A DNA stretch of 47,247 nt. It comes from Paenarthrobacter nitroguajacolicus JCM 14115. Lineage in GTDB: Bacteria; Actinomycetota; Actinomycetes; Actinomycetales; Micrococcaceae. Made by a program: the position numbers and the translations under genes. The notes beneath the pieces are model-generated. The model was given only the letters and a program-made list of their open reading frames with translations, was not told where the DNA came from and did no database searches. This document shows, piece by piece, positions 38,918-47,247 of this stretch (position 1 is the first letter of the stretch; every line of letters begins with the position of its first letter). The stretch covers positions 1 through 47,247 of the forward strand of contig BBFS01000029.1 in the NCBI GenBank assembly GCA_001313365.1. Direction: 5' to 3'.

Positions 38918-39887
38918 ATGGAATTTATTGGAGAAAAACTCCTTCAAGTAGTGATAGCCCTGGCGATATTCGCCGCGGTCATCGGCCTCATCATGCTGCT
39001 GGTGGACAGGGCACCCAAATCGGTCAAGGACAAAGTAACCGTTGCGGGCTTCCTTGCCCCCCCGCGGCCATCCTGATGCTGGTGGGCCTGGTCTATCCGG
39101 CCATCCGCACGTCAATGTTGGCCTTCACCGACGCTGGCGGTAACGTCAACGGCTTTGACAACTTCGTATGGATGTTCACGCAGCCCGAGGCTCTGACCAC
39201 GCTGCGGAACACTGTAATTTGGACCGTCCTGGTTCCGTTGCTGTCTACGGGCTTCGGGCTTGCCTACGCGGTGTTCATCGACAAAGCCCGTGGAGAGCGG
39301 TTCTTAAGTCGCTCGTCTTTATGCCAATGGCCATCTCCTTTGTGGGAGCCGGCATCATCTGGAAGCTCGTCTACGACTACCGCGGTCCGAACATCGAACA
39401 AACCGGTGTGATTAACTTCTTCCTCGTCGCCTTGGGGGGGATGGAACCCAAACAGTTCCTCCTTGACGCACCGGGAAACACCATGTTCCTCATCATTGTG
39501 ATGGTCTGGATTCAGACCGGCTTCGCAATGGTGATCCTGTCGGCAGCCATCAAGGGAGTGCCGGTGGAACTCACCGAGGCAGCCCGCCTGGATGGCGCCA
39601 ACGCCTGGCAGCAGTTCCGTAACGTCACGATCCCGGGTATCCGTGGAGCTCTGGTGGTTGTCCTGACCACCATTACGATCGCCACGCTCAAGGTCTTCGA
39701 CATTGTGAGAACCATGACCGCCGGAAACTACGACACCTCGGTAGTTGCCAACGAAATGTACACTCAGGCCTTCCGGGCCGGCGAGCCGGGACGCGGTGCG
39801 GCCTTGGCCTTGATCCTGTTCCTGATGGTGCTGCCCATCGTTGTGTACAACGCACGAGTCCTTCGTAAGCAAAGGGAGATCCATTGA
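38918..39887 (+). CDS. Alpha-glucoside-type ABC transporter permease 1, frameshifted
   Basis: ATG 38918 follows GGAGG. The protein has an extra N-terminal helix (LLQVVIALAIFAAVIGLIML) and then the core helices with IWTVLVPLLSTGFGLAYAVF. The EAA loop is VELTEAARLDGANAWQQFRN. Frame losses lie near 39055 and 39300. The end, YNARVLRKQREIH, is conserved in AglF-type permeases. About 320 residues. Its stop overlaps the next start (TTGA). Confidence 0.86.
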
Positions 39888-40859
39888 CAGCCACGCCAGC
39901 CCCCGAAAGAGGCCTCGAAGGGCGCCACCCGGCAGCGTCCTGGATCCGATCCCACCGAGGACGCCCAGCCGATGATGCGGCGGGTGAAGACCAAGCTCAC
40001 GTCCAAGTGGGCAACAGCGGCAGCGATCATTATCGCCGTCGTATGGTCTGTGCCGACGTTCGGCCTCTTTGTTACCTCTTTCCGTCCCGCCGCCAAGCAG
40101 GTTGGCCCCCCCGCTCCGACGGTTGGTGGAATGCGTTCACTGACTGGCAGTTCACGTTCAAGAACTATACGGACGTCCTGGTCCCGGCGGGGTCGCAATC
40201 TGCCAACCTTTCCCAGTACTTCGTCAACTCCATAGCGATCGTCATCCCGGTCACCATCTTCGTGCTGGTGCTGGCGTCCATGGCCGCGTACGTCTTCGCA
40301 TGGGGGGAAGTTCAAGGGGGCGCGACGCACTCTTCATCTTCGTCTTCGCACTGCAGATCATCCCCCCCTGCAGATGGCGCTGATTCCGCTTCTGCAGTTC
40401 TTTACGCAGACCTTGCAGCTCCCCCCCGCGGGTTCGTACGCGCAGTTGTGGATCGCCCACACCATGTTCGGCCTTCCGCTGGGCATCTTCCTGCTCCACA
40501 ACTTCATCTCGGAAATTCCCGGTGAAGTCATCGAAGCAGCAAGGGTGGACGGTGCCGGACACAGCACCATCTTCTGGCGGATTATCCTGCCGCTCTCCGT
40601 CCCGGCATTGGCATCACTGGCTATCTTCCAGTTCCTCTGGGTCTGGAACGACCTTCTGGTGGCCTTGGTGTTCTCCGGCGGAACGGCGGACGTGGCTCCG
40701 ATTACGCAGCGTTTGGCGGAGCTCTCAGGTACCCGTGGTGCCAGGGACTACCTGAACCCGGCAGCAGCATTCGTCTCCATCATCATCCCGCTCCTGGTGT
40801 TCTTCGGATTGCAGCGCTACTTCGTGCGCGGCCTGCTGTCCGGCGGCCTCAAGGGCTAG
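39884..40859 (+). CDS. Alpha-glucoside-type ABC transporter permease 2, frameshifted
   Basis: TTG 39884 follows AGGGAG. A polar N-terminus precedes KWATAAAIIIAVVWSVPTFG, the first helix, read after a frame loss near 39960. The EAA loop reads PGEVIEAARVDGAGHSTIFW. Later helices are FQFLWVWNDLLVALVFSGG and VSIIIPLLVFFGLQRYFVRG. Frames are lost near 40110 and 40300-40370 at G/C runs. The C-terminal RYFVRGLLSGGLKG fits the AglG family. A strong hairpin follows. Confidence 0.86.
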
Positions 40860-40865
40860 GAACTG

Positions 40866-40911
40866 CGCCCTCGGTTACGCAGCGCATTACATCGCTGCGT
40901 AACCGAGGGCG
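40866..40911 (+). terminator. Perfect 19-base stem-loop after the permeases
   Basis: CGCCCTCGGTTACGCAGCG pairs exactly with CGCTGCGTAACCGAGGGCG around an eight-base loop, eight bases after the stop. Confidence 0.8.
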
Positions 40912-40973
40912 GCAAAGCACAAGTCCACATTTAAGGTGAAGGCGGAGCAACGGCGGCCGGAGAGGGGGAGCCT

Positions 40974-42033
40974 GTGTCAAAAACAACGGGTAGGTCCCAA
41001 CGCGGCGGCCATACCGGCGTCAGTATTGAGGACGTCGCCGCAGCTGCCGGAGTTTCCACGGCGACAGTTTCCAGGGCGGTCCGGGGACTGCCCCCCCGGG
41101 TATCGCCCGCGACCCGGGAAAAGATCCTCGAAGTCGCCAGTTCTTTGGGGTATGTGGCGTCGTCGTCGGCGTCGGGCCTGGCGACGGGCCGTACGCGCAC
41201 CATCGGCGTGCTGGCACCTTTCGTCAGCCGCTGGTTCTTCTCCAAGGCCATTGAAGGCGCGGATCGGGAACTGCATTCACGCAAGTACAACCTTTCACTG
41301 TTCAACCTGGGCGCCACGGCAGCAACCGTGAGCGGCTCTTCAGTTCCACCATGGTCTACAAGCAGATCGACGCCCTGCTGGTGTTGTGCATGTCTTTGAC
41401 CGAGGAAGAGCTGGAACACCTCCACAAGATCGATATCCCGCTGGTTGTGGTGGGTGGCCACGTGGAGGATTGCGCGTACATCGGCATCAATGATTACGAC
41501 GCCGCGTCCACCGCCGTGCGGCATCTGCTGGACCTGGGCCACAAAGACATCGCACTGCTACATGGCGACGACGAAACGGACCTGAACTTCGACGTCCCCC
41601 CCGCGTGCGTATCCGCGCCTTCCAGGAAGTTATGACCGACGCCGGCCTGGAAGTCCGCCCGGAGTGGGACCAGTGGGGGGGATTTCACGGTAGCCAGCGG
41701 GCAGCAGGCTTTCAATCGTCTTTGGAGCCAGCCCGGCCGCAAGCCAACGGCCATTTTCTGTTCCTCGGACGAGATGGCGATGGGTGTCATTTTCGAAGCA
41801 GCCCGCCACGGTGTCCGGGTACCGGAGGACCTCTCGGTCATCGGGATCGACGACCACGATTTCTCGTCGTCCATCGGGCTCACCACCGTGGGCCAGCGTC
41901 CAGACAACCAGGCCGAGCTCGCCACCAAGATGCTGCTGGATGAACTGGACGGCAACCCGGGAGCAGTGCATTCAGAGGTGGCCCCCCCCACAAACTGATC
42001 GTGCGCGAGACAACGGCCCCCCCGCCAAGCTAG
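40974..42033 (+). CDS. LacI-family regulator of the second sugar locus, frameshifted
   Basis: GTG 40974 follows GGGGGAG. The DNA-binding head reads VSIEDVAAAAGVSTATVSRA, then SPATREKILEVASSLGYVAS with the hinge ASGLATGRT. The ligand domain has TIGVLAPFVSRWFFSKAIEG, IDIPLVVVGGHVEDCAYIGI and VPEDLSVIGIDDHDFSSSIG. Frame losses lie near 41320, 41600, 41680 and 41985. It ends RETTAPPPS at TAG 42033. It likely controls the importer before it through the TGTAAGCGCTTGCA site. Confidence 0.87.
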
Positions 42034-42046
42034 CGCCGAAGCCAAG

Positions 42047-42945
42047 CTAGGAAGCGCGCGCCAACTGCCGGATGGGAATCCACCGCGAGGCGAGCCGACG
42101 GTAGGCGGCGGCCGCACCTGTCATGTCGCCTTCAGCCAGGCACTCGATCCCCCAACCGAACATCCATGGGGGGGACTCGTCCGGATACACCTTGTCAGCT
42201 ACGGCACCGTAATCGAGCTCCACCATGGACTGGACGTGGAAAAGTTCCAGCCATTCCGTGAGCTGTGTCAGGTCATCCAGCATGTCCAAATCCGGTGCTG
42301 CCAGCGCCAGGTGGGCAACGGCGAACCGTGCCCGGTCCAGGGCCTCAGTCAGGGGGCGTCCATACCCGGACGGTCAGGATGCGCCCCCCTCGGATTCCAC
42401 TACGTCCTTGCGGTCGGACTCGTTGAAAAGCGAGAACCAGCTGAACGGGATCCCCCCATGTTGAGGCACGGGTATGCACGCGTTTGGCGGCCTCCCCCGG
42501 CGTTGATGCGATCGATCCTTGCCTGGTGCTTGTCGCGCTGCGAGACCGGAATGAGGAGGTCGGCCAAGGGACTGTGCACGCCGTCCATGAGCGCGTTGGC
42601 CGCTAAGCCGGCCCGAATCACCAGCTGGCTGGGGGCAGTAAAGCAGCCGCCCGGCGTCGTTATCTTCTTTCCCCGGACACCGCGGCGTGACGCCCGCTGG
42701 GCACGCGCGTCATCCGGACCAAGTCAGTGCGGCCCGTGGGGGAAAGGATCGCCGCCGGAGCGCGTGATGCGTCCCAGCGAGGCCTGGAGTTCAGCATTTT
42801 CGACGGCGGCCCGGGATCCGTTCTTGCTGCCCTCCGCAACGAGTTGGCGCTGCTGTTCAGGCGGGAACGCGTCCAGGGGCTCGTAAATGCGCAGCGACGA
42901 AGAGAACGGCAGACCTGCCTGGCCCCGATACAGGTTTCCAGTCAT
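42047..42945 (-). CDS. Conserved hypothetical protein, frameshifted
   Basis: ATG 42945 has a GGGGCGG upstream and opens MTGNLYRGQAGLPFSSSLRI. The frame is lost near 42720 and 42445. Later parts read RIDRINAGGGRQTRAY, then WGIPFSWFSLFNESDRKDVV, ILTVRVWTPLTEALDRARFA, DLDMLDDLTQLTEWLELFHV and YGAVADKVYPDESPWMFGWG. It ends AAAAYRRLASRWIPIRQLAR. Rebuilt length about 300 residues. I do not recognise a named domain; the mix of helices with an acidic C-terminal part suggests a soluble protein. It lies 48 bases after the exonuclease III gene on the same strand. Confidence 0.65.
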
Positions 42946-42993
42946 GTCAGCCGCCCCTTTCGTTAGTGACCTTGTACTTGGTCTGCGAGGTAC

Positions 42994-43815
42994 TTAGTCT
43001 GCGATTTCCACGATGACGGGAGCGTGGTCCGAAGCACCTTTGCCCTTGCGCTCTTCGCGGTCGATGGAGGCTCCGGTAACGCGTGAAGCCAACGCCGGGG
43101 GGGAGGCCAGGCAGAAGTCGATGCGCATGCCTTCCTTCTTGGGGGGGAAGCGAAGCTGCGTGTAGTCCCAGTACGTGTACACACCGGGGGGGCCCGGAGT
43201 GTAGGGACGGACGACGTCGGTGAACCCTGCGGTTTCGAAAGCGTGGAAGGCGGCGCGCTCGGGTTCGCTGACGTGGGTGTAATTGTTGTTGCGGAAGAGC
43301 TCGATGTCCCACACGTCGTCGTCGAACGGGGCGATGTTCCAGTCACCCATGAGCGCGATCTGGGCGGTGGGATCGGACTTCACCCATTCGGCCGCGTGGC
43401 CCTGCAGAACGTCAAGCCACTTGATCTTGTACGGCATGTGTTCGTCGTCCAGCGAGCGGCCATTGGGAACGTAGAGGCTCCAGATGCGGATGCCGCCGCA
43501 GGTGGCTGCGATGGCGCGGGCTTCCTGCGCGGGATCCTTACCTGCCTTGCCGAACGCAGGCTGGTCCAGGAAGGTTCGCTGCACGTCCTCCAGGCCCACC
43601 CGGGAAGCGATGGCAACACCGTTCCACTGGTTGACGCCAAAGTGCGCAACCTCGTAACCCATGCGCTCGAAGAGCTCCCACGGGAAGTTCTCGTCCTTGC
43701 ACTTGGTCTCCTGGATGGCCAGGACATCGCAGTCGCTGCGCTCAAGCCAGGCTTCTACGCGGTCGGCACGGGCGCGGAGGGAGTTCACATTCCAGGTTGC
43801 TATCTTCACAGCCAC
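42994..43815 (-). CDS. xthA: Exodeoxyribonuclease III
   Basis: An intact endonuclease/exonuclease/phosphatase-fold protein: IATWNVNSLRARADRVEAWL, then CDVLAIQETKCKDENFP with the metal-binding Glu, LYVPNGRS, GDWNIAPFDDDVWD and GASDHAPVIVEIAD with the catalytic Asp/His pair. Length 273 residues. Two Pro-Pro pairs (RFPPKKEG and ASPPALAS) lie at runs of seven bases where the family normally has one Pro; these look like three-base over-reads. It removes abasic sites and 3' blocks in base-excision repair. Confidence 0.95.
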   Translation of the reverse strand: MAVKIATWNVNSLRARADRVEAWLERSDCDVLAIQETKCKDENFPWELFERMGYEVAHFGVNQWNGVAIASRVGLEDVQRTFLDQPAFGKAGKDPAQEARAIAATCGGIRIWSLYVPNGRSLDDEHMPYKIKWLDVLQGHAAEWVKSDPTAQIALMGDWNIAPFDDDVWDIELFRNNNYTHVSEPERAAFHAFETAGFTDVVRPYTPGPPGVYTYWDYTQLRFPPKKEGMRIDFCLASPPALASRVTGASIDREERKGKGASDHAPVIVEIAD

Positions 43816-43897
43816 TAACTTACCGAACTTGGCGCTGAGCGCATCCCCCCCTGCCGCCCTTTTTGCCGTTCACAACCGGCGCAGAACCAGCGTGCAA

Positions 43898-44472
43898 CTA
43901 GCGCGCGAACAGCGGCGGTGAACTGGCCAGCTTGCGGAGCCCGATGCCCGAGGCGATGAGGAGCAACCCTGTCAGGATCGCGAACCCGGCTAGCATCCAC
44001 ACCAGGCTCAGGAAGCCCAGCCCCCCCGGGTTGAAAAGGACAACGATCCCAAACACAGTGGTGACGAGTCCCGTCAGGAACCAGAGGCCCCCCCAGCTCC
44101 GGATGAAGCTCCTGGCAGCCAGCGCCAAGATGATTTGCGAGAGACCCAGGACCAGGGCCCACAATCCGATGAGGACGCCAATTGCTGCTGCCGTTATTCC
44201 CGGCAGCGCAATTGCCACGATGCCGGCCGCGATGGAGATAAGGCCGCCCACTACAGTCCAGCGGGAACGGCCTGCGGGGGTCGTAGAAATAATGCGCCAC
44301 GCTGGTAATGCCGTCAATGATTGCGAAAATGCCGAACATGACAACTACCACCAAGGCAGTAGCGCTCGGTAACAGGAGGATCAGCAGGCCAAAAACTATG
44401 GCTAGGACTCCCCCGGACCAGCAAAGCAGTTCCCGGGTTTTTGAACATTTTGCGATCCGCTACGTCCGACAT
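43898..44472 (-). CDS. HdeD-family (DUF308) membrane protein, frameshifted
   Basis: ATG 44472 begins MSDVADRKMFKNPGTALLVR. Hydrophobic helices follow: a first pair around LIL-type residues and VVVVMFGIFAIIDGITSVAH, then TVVGGLISIAAGIVAIALPG, AAAIGVLIGLWALVLGLSQI and LVWMLAGFAILTGLLLIASG. Frames are lost near 44410 and 44270. About 190 residues with six helices, as in HdeD acid-resistance proteins of unknown molecular activity. The two doubled Gly residues at runs are probably errors. Confidence 0.8.
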
Positions 44473-44476
44473 ACGG

Positions 44477-45130
44477 TCAGCGTAACCAACCGCGTGCCTT
44501 CACCGCATCCCCCTCGCGCCGGATAGCTGTGGCAATTGCTGCGGCCCGCGTCTCCACACCCAGTTTGGCGTAGATGTGGGCGAGGTGGGTTTTGACTGTT
44601 GCCTCGGAAATGAACAGGCGTTTCCCCAGATCGCGGTTGCTGAGTCCTTCTGTGAGGAGGCTGAGTAACTCGGCTTCGCGGGGGAGTGAGGATCTCGTCA
44701 GGATTCCGCAATTGCTGGAACAGGCGTGAGGCCACCGGTGCACTCATCACGCTCTTCCCCTGCACAGCGCCTCGCACGGCAGCGAAGATCTCCTCCGGTG
44801 CGGCGTCCTTGAGCAAATAGCCCATTGCTCCGGCATCAACTGCGCGGACGATGTCGCGTCGGAATCGTAGGTGGTGAACACGATGACGGCCTGCTTCGGG
44901 TTCCACTGGCGGAGTAGTTTGATGGCTTCGATGCCATCCATTCCGGCGCCCATCGCGAGGTCCATGAGGACTACCGCGGGCGTATGTTCGTGCGCAGCTT
45001 CCAGTGCTTCCTCGCCAGAGGCTGCTTCCCCCCCGACGACGGCGATATCACCTTGGGTGCTCAACAGCGCCTTGAGCCCGCTCCGGACTACGGTGTGGTC
45101 GTCCACGAGGAGCACGGAGATGGTGTTCAC
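44477..45130 (-). CDS. NarL/LuxR-type response regulator (SenR-like), frameshifted
   Basis: GTG 45130 follows GGAGG. The receiver domain reads ISVLLVDDHTVVRSGLKALL, with the phospho-Asp in PAVVLMDLAMG, and IVFTTYD (Thr switch). The frame is lost near 44850. It reads DAGAMGYLLKDAAPEEIFAA and, after another loss near 44690, EAELLSLLTEGLSNRDLGKR, LFISEATVKTHLAHIYAKLG, a LuxR helix-turn-helix. Length about 217 residues. It follows the kinase gene with a ten-base gap. Context suggests the SenR role. Confidence 0.88.
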
Positions 45131-45140
45131 AGGGCCTCCT

Positions 45141-46396
45141 TCAGGCATTTGCCGGATCAGCAAGCCGGGTCAGCGGGAACTGCGCCGCAATGATGGTTCC
45201 TTCGCCGGGCGAGCTCTCCACAGACAATTCTCCGCCCAACTGTTCCACACGCTGTCGCATGGCCCGCAGGCCGTATCCTCCGTTAGCAGAAGGCGGAGGT
45301 ACTGCTACGGGATCGAAGCCGCGGCCGTCGTCGAACACGTCCAAGGTGACGGCATCCGGAAGGTACCCCCCCAGGGTCACACTGGCGTGCTCCGCGTGTG
45401 CATGGAGTTTGATGTTGGCAACGGCGCTTTGGGTGACGCGGAGCAAGGCATGCCGCACCTCGGAAGGAAGGGGCCGGGGGGGCACCTGTGACCTGAATGT
45501 TGACGGTCTCAACGTACTGCCGTGCTGCGTGTTCCAAGGCCTCCGGGAGCGGGCCTGTTTCCAGGCCCGGGGCGGAAAGTTCGTGCACCAGGCTACGGGT
45601 ATCGGCGAGGTTGCGCCGGAGCAAATCTGTTGCCTTGCGTACGTCTTGGTGGGCGGTTTCGGCGGGCCACGCGCGCTGGGCGGCCTCGAGGAGGAGCAGG
45701 CTGCTGGCCAAGCCTTGGGTGACGGTGTCGTGGATCTCGCGGGAAACGCGCTCGCGCTCAGTAGCGATTCCGGCTTCACGTTGCTTGGTGGCGAGCTGCT
45801 CCTGGGCTTGGGTGACGTCGTCGAAAAGCCTGCGTTGCAGGGCCGCGTCGCGCTCGATCTTGTCGTAGATCAGGGTGAGCATGGCGCCCGCTGCGAGCGG
45901 GCCGAGCAGCATGGCGATGTCCGTCCAGTCGCTCATCCGGAAGAGCCCGACTGCGGTAGCGGCCGCCGTCGCGCCTCCCGCCACGTAGCCGGCCCAGCCT
46001 AGGAAAGCCGTTCGCGTGAGGAAGAAGATGGCGAAGGAACACCACGCGAAGCTCGGGGGCGATCACCACCAACGCGGCCCAGGCTGCAATCAACGCCACC
46101 ATCCACGGAATCCACAGCTGTTGCTTGCGTTGGTCCGGGTGCTGACGGTGGACCAACACGGCGGTAACCGCGTACAGCGCACACACCGAAACGGCCAGGG
46201 CAACGGTCCACAAGTTGTCCGCGGGGGAGTGGCGCATGACGTACCTGACCGCAGAGGCCACCATCAGGACGGCAAAGCCCAAGTGCACAACTACATCAAT
46301 GCGGCCATCGATCCTGTTGCCCGGCTCTGGCCGTGGACGTGCAGTTGGCATGGGTGGTTCCCGTTCCCGGTTTTCGGTGGAAGGCGTTCTTTCCAT
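45141..46396 (-). CDS. NarL-type sensor histidine kinase (SenS-like), frameshifted
   Basis: The N-terminal part has membrane helices (VVVHLGFAVLMVASAVRYVM, LWTVALAVSVCALYAVTAVL, WIPWMVALIAAWAALVVIAP, FAIFFLTRTAFLGWAGYV). The dimerisation helix reads RERVSREIHDTVTQGLASSL with the phospho-His. The ATPase has HALLRVTQSAVANIKLHAHA, LDVFDDGRGFDP and GGYGLRAMRQRVEQLGGELS. Frames are lost near 46055 and 45470-45490. About 420 residues. The start is uncertain between 46396 and 46429. The divergent secreted HbpS-like gene makes a SenS/SenR system, in which extracellular HbpS modulates the kinase in Streptomyces, the best guess. Confidence 0.82.
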
Positions 46397-46547
46397 GCTA
46401 GATCCCGGCGCTGTCATTGGTCTCTCCACCTTTTGGCTGATACCGGTGGCGGAAAGGCTGAGGGTGGGAGGGGCGCCCGGCCGATGTGGCTCGGGGCCGT
46501 CCGCGGAAGCATGGAGCTGTACCCGATGCTCACAACGAGGAGACCCC

Positions 46548-47128
46548 CGTGAAGAAGTCCAACAAGATGATTGCCGCCGCTGCTGCTGGAGCGTTGTTGC
46601 TCACCGGCGGTGTCACTGCGGTTGCCAACGCAGTGTCACCCGCGGCCGCGCCTGCTGCCGCGCCGGTGAAGGTTGCCGCAGACGTTCTGCCTGCCCCGGA
46701 GAACGTCGTAGCCCAGAACCGCATCTCCGTGGGGGGGCGTCCAGCAAGGCCGTCAATGCCGCCCTCGCAAAGTGCCAGGCCGACAAGCTGCCGTTCGTGA
46801 CCGTGGCACTGGTTGACCGCTTCGGCACCGTCCAGGCTCTCCTCCGTGGTGACAACGCCGCCGAGCACACCATCGAAGCCGCCAAGCAGAAGCCTACACG
46901 GCAGCAGCTTTCGGTGCTCCCACCAGTGAACTCGCCAAACGCATCAACGGTAACGGCCCGTCCATCGCCGACCTTCCCGGCACCTTGTTCCTGCCCGGCG
47001 GTGTTCCGCTGAAGGTCAACGGCGTTTCAGTGGCCGGCATCGGAGTTGGCGGCGCCCCCCCCGACGGCGCCCTCGACGAAGCCTGCGCCACAGCCGGTGC
47101 CGATGCGTTGGCTGCGGCCGCGAAGTAG
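46548..47128 (+). CDS. Secreted haem-binding HbpS/GlcG-family protein, frameshifted
   Basis: GTG 46548 follows GAGGAG. The signal peptide (KKSNKMIAAAAAGALLLTGG) ends near AVANAVSPAAA. The domain reads AVNAALAKCQADKLPFVTVA, LVDRFGTVQALLRGDNAAEH and TIEAAKQKAYTAAAFGA, ending VKVNGVSVAGIGVGGAPDG and ADALAAAAK. This is the HbpS/GlcG fold (octameric haem or iron binder). Frames are lost near 46735 and 46895, and a Pro is doubled at a run near 47055. It faces the kinase-regulator pair, as hbpS faces or precedes senS-senR in Streptomyces. Confidence 0.85.
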
Positions 47129-47138
47129 CCTCGACAGT

Positions 47139-47247
47139 ATGGATTCCCTGAAGGGGGCGGGGGCCTGGCCGCGGGTTCGGTGATCGGTGCTGGTTTGCTG
47201 ATCGCCGGGCTCGTGGCCGGCTGTGCTCCATCGTCGCCTCTGCCGGC
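47139..47247 (+). CDS. Start of a lipoprotein gene (3' end outside window)
   Basis: ATG 47139 begins MDSLKG and, with one base change at the G-run near 47153-47161, continues GGLAAGSVIGAGLLIAGLVA with lipobox LVAGC and a CAPSSPLPA mature start. So an exported lipoprotein is likely. It starts ten bases after the HbpS stop and may belong to the same operon. The domain lies outside the window. Confidence 0.5.

Overview
The window reads as chromosome of a high-GC actinobacterium, most likely Arthrobacter or Paenarthrobacter (Micrococcaceae). The support is strongly GC-biased codon use, frequent GTG and TTG starts, an actinobacterial ydaO (c-di-AMP) leader in front of an NlpC/P60 hydrolase, a multi-gene Asp23/Gls24 cluster, a DUF6318/PKD surface-protein pair, a class F sortase, and an HbpS/SenS/SenR-like haem-sensing module. 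This placement rests on gene content read by eye; no database was searched.

A quality problem runs through the whole window. Runs of G or C six to eight long are extremely common. In conserved proteins they sit where the family has a run of four or five, so many proteins carry an extra Gly or Pro, and many genes are broken by frameshifts at these runs or at short one-base gains and losses. Two tRNA genes confirm that this is an error: tRNA-Glu has an acceptor stem too long for a tRNA, and tRNA-Asp has lost one G from its acceptor. I therefore annotate most frameshifted genes as single CDSs and say where each frame is lost.

Layout. 1-2.6 kb: C-terminus of a membrane-anchored protein, c-di-AMP riboswitch, NlpC/P60 hydrolase, small FAD oxidoreductase. 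2.6-6.5 kb: tandem universal stress protein and a rifampin-phosphotransferase/PEP-synthase-like enzyme. 6.5-10 kb: cation efflux protein, small metallopeptidase, PfkB sugar kinase, EamA exporter. 10.2-10.6 kb: tRNA-Glu, tRNA-Asp and tRNA-Phe. 10.6-15.9 kb: an accessory stretch behind the tRNAs with a MerR/hydrolase pair, an IS3-family element flanked by broken genes, and small orphan genes including an Imm26-like immunity protein.

15.9-22.6 kb: a sugar or Amadori-compound locus (SIS-domain deglycase, PfkB kinase, LacI regulator, ABC importer) with two related palindromic operators. 22.6-28.1 kb: a ugp-like glycerol-3-phosphate importer on the minus strand, divergent from MgtC and a glycerophosphodiester phosphodiesterase. 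28-30.4 kb: DUF6318 lipoprotein and PKD-domain protein, then a repeat-bearing lipoprotein. 30.5-32.8 kb: five-gene Asp23/Gls24 envelope-stress operon. 32.9-36 kb: DUF4397 surface protein, class F sortase, ECF sigma factor and zinc-finger anti-sigma factor. 36-37.2 kb: AlkD-like DNA repair protein and XRE regulator. 37.4-42 kb: a second sugar ABC importer with its LacI regulator. 42-44.5 kb: conserved hypothetical, exonuclease III, HdeD-like protein. 44.5-47.2 kb: NarL-type two-component system divergent from a secreted HbpS/GlcG protein, then the start of a lipoprotein gene.
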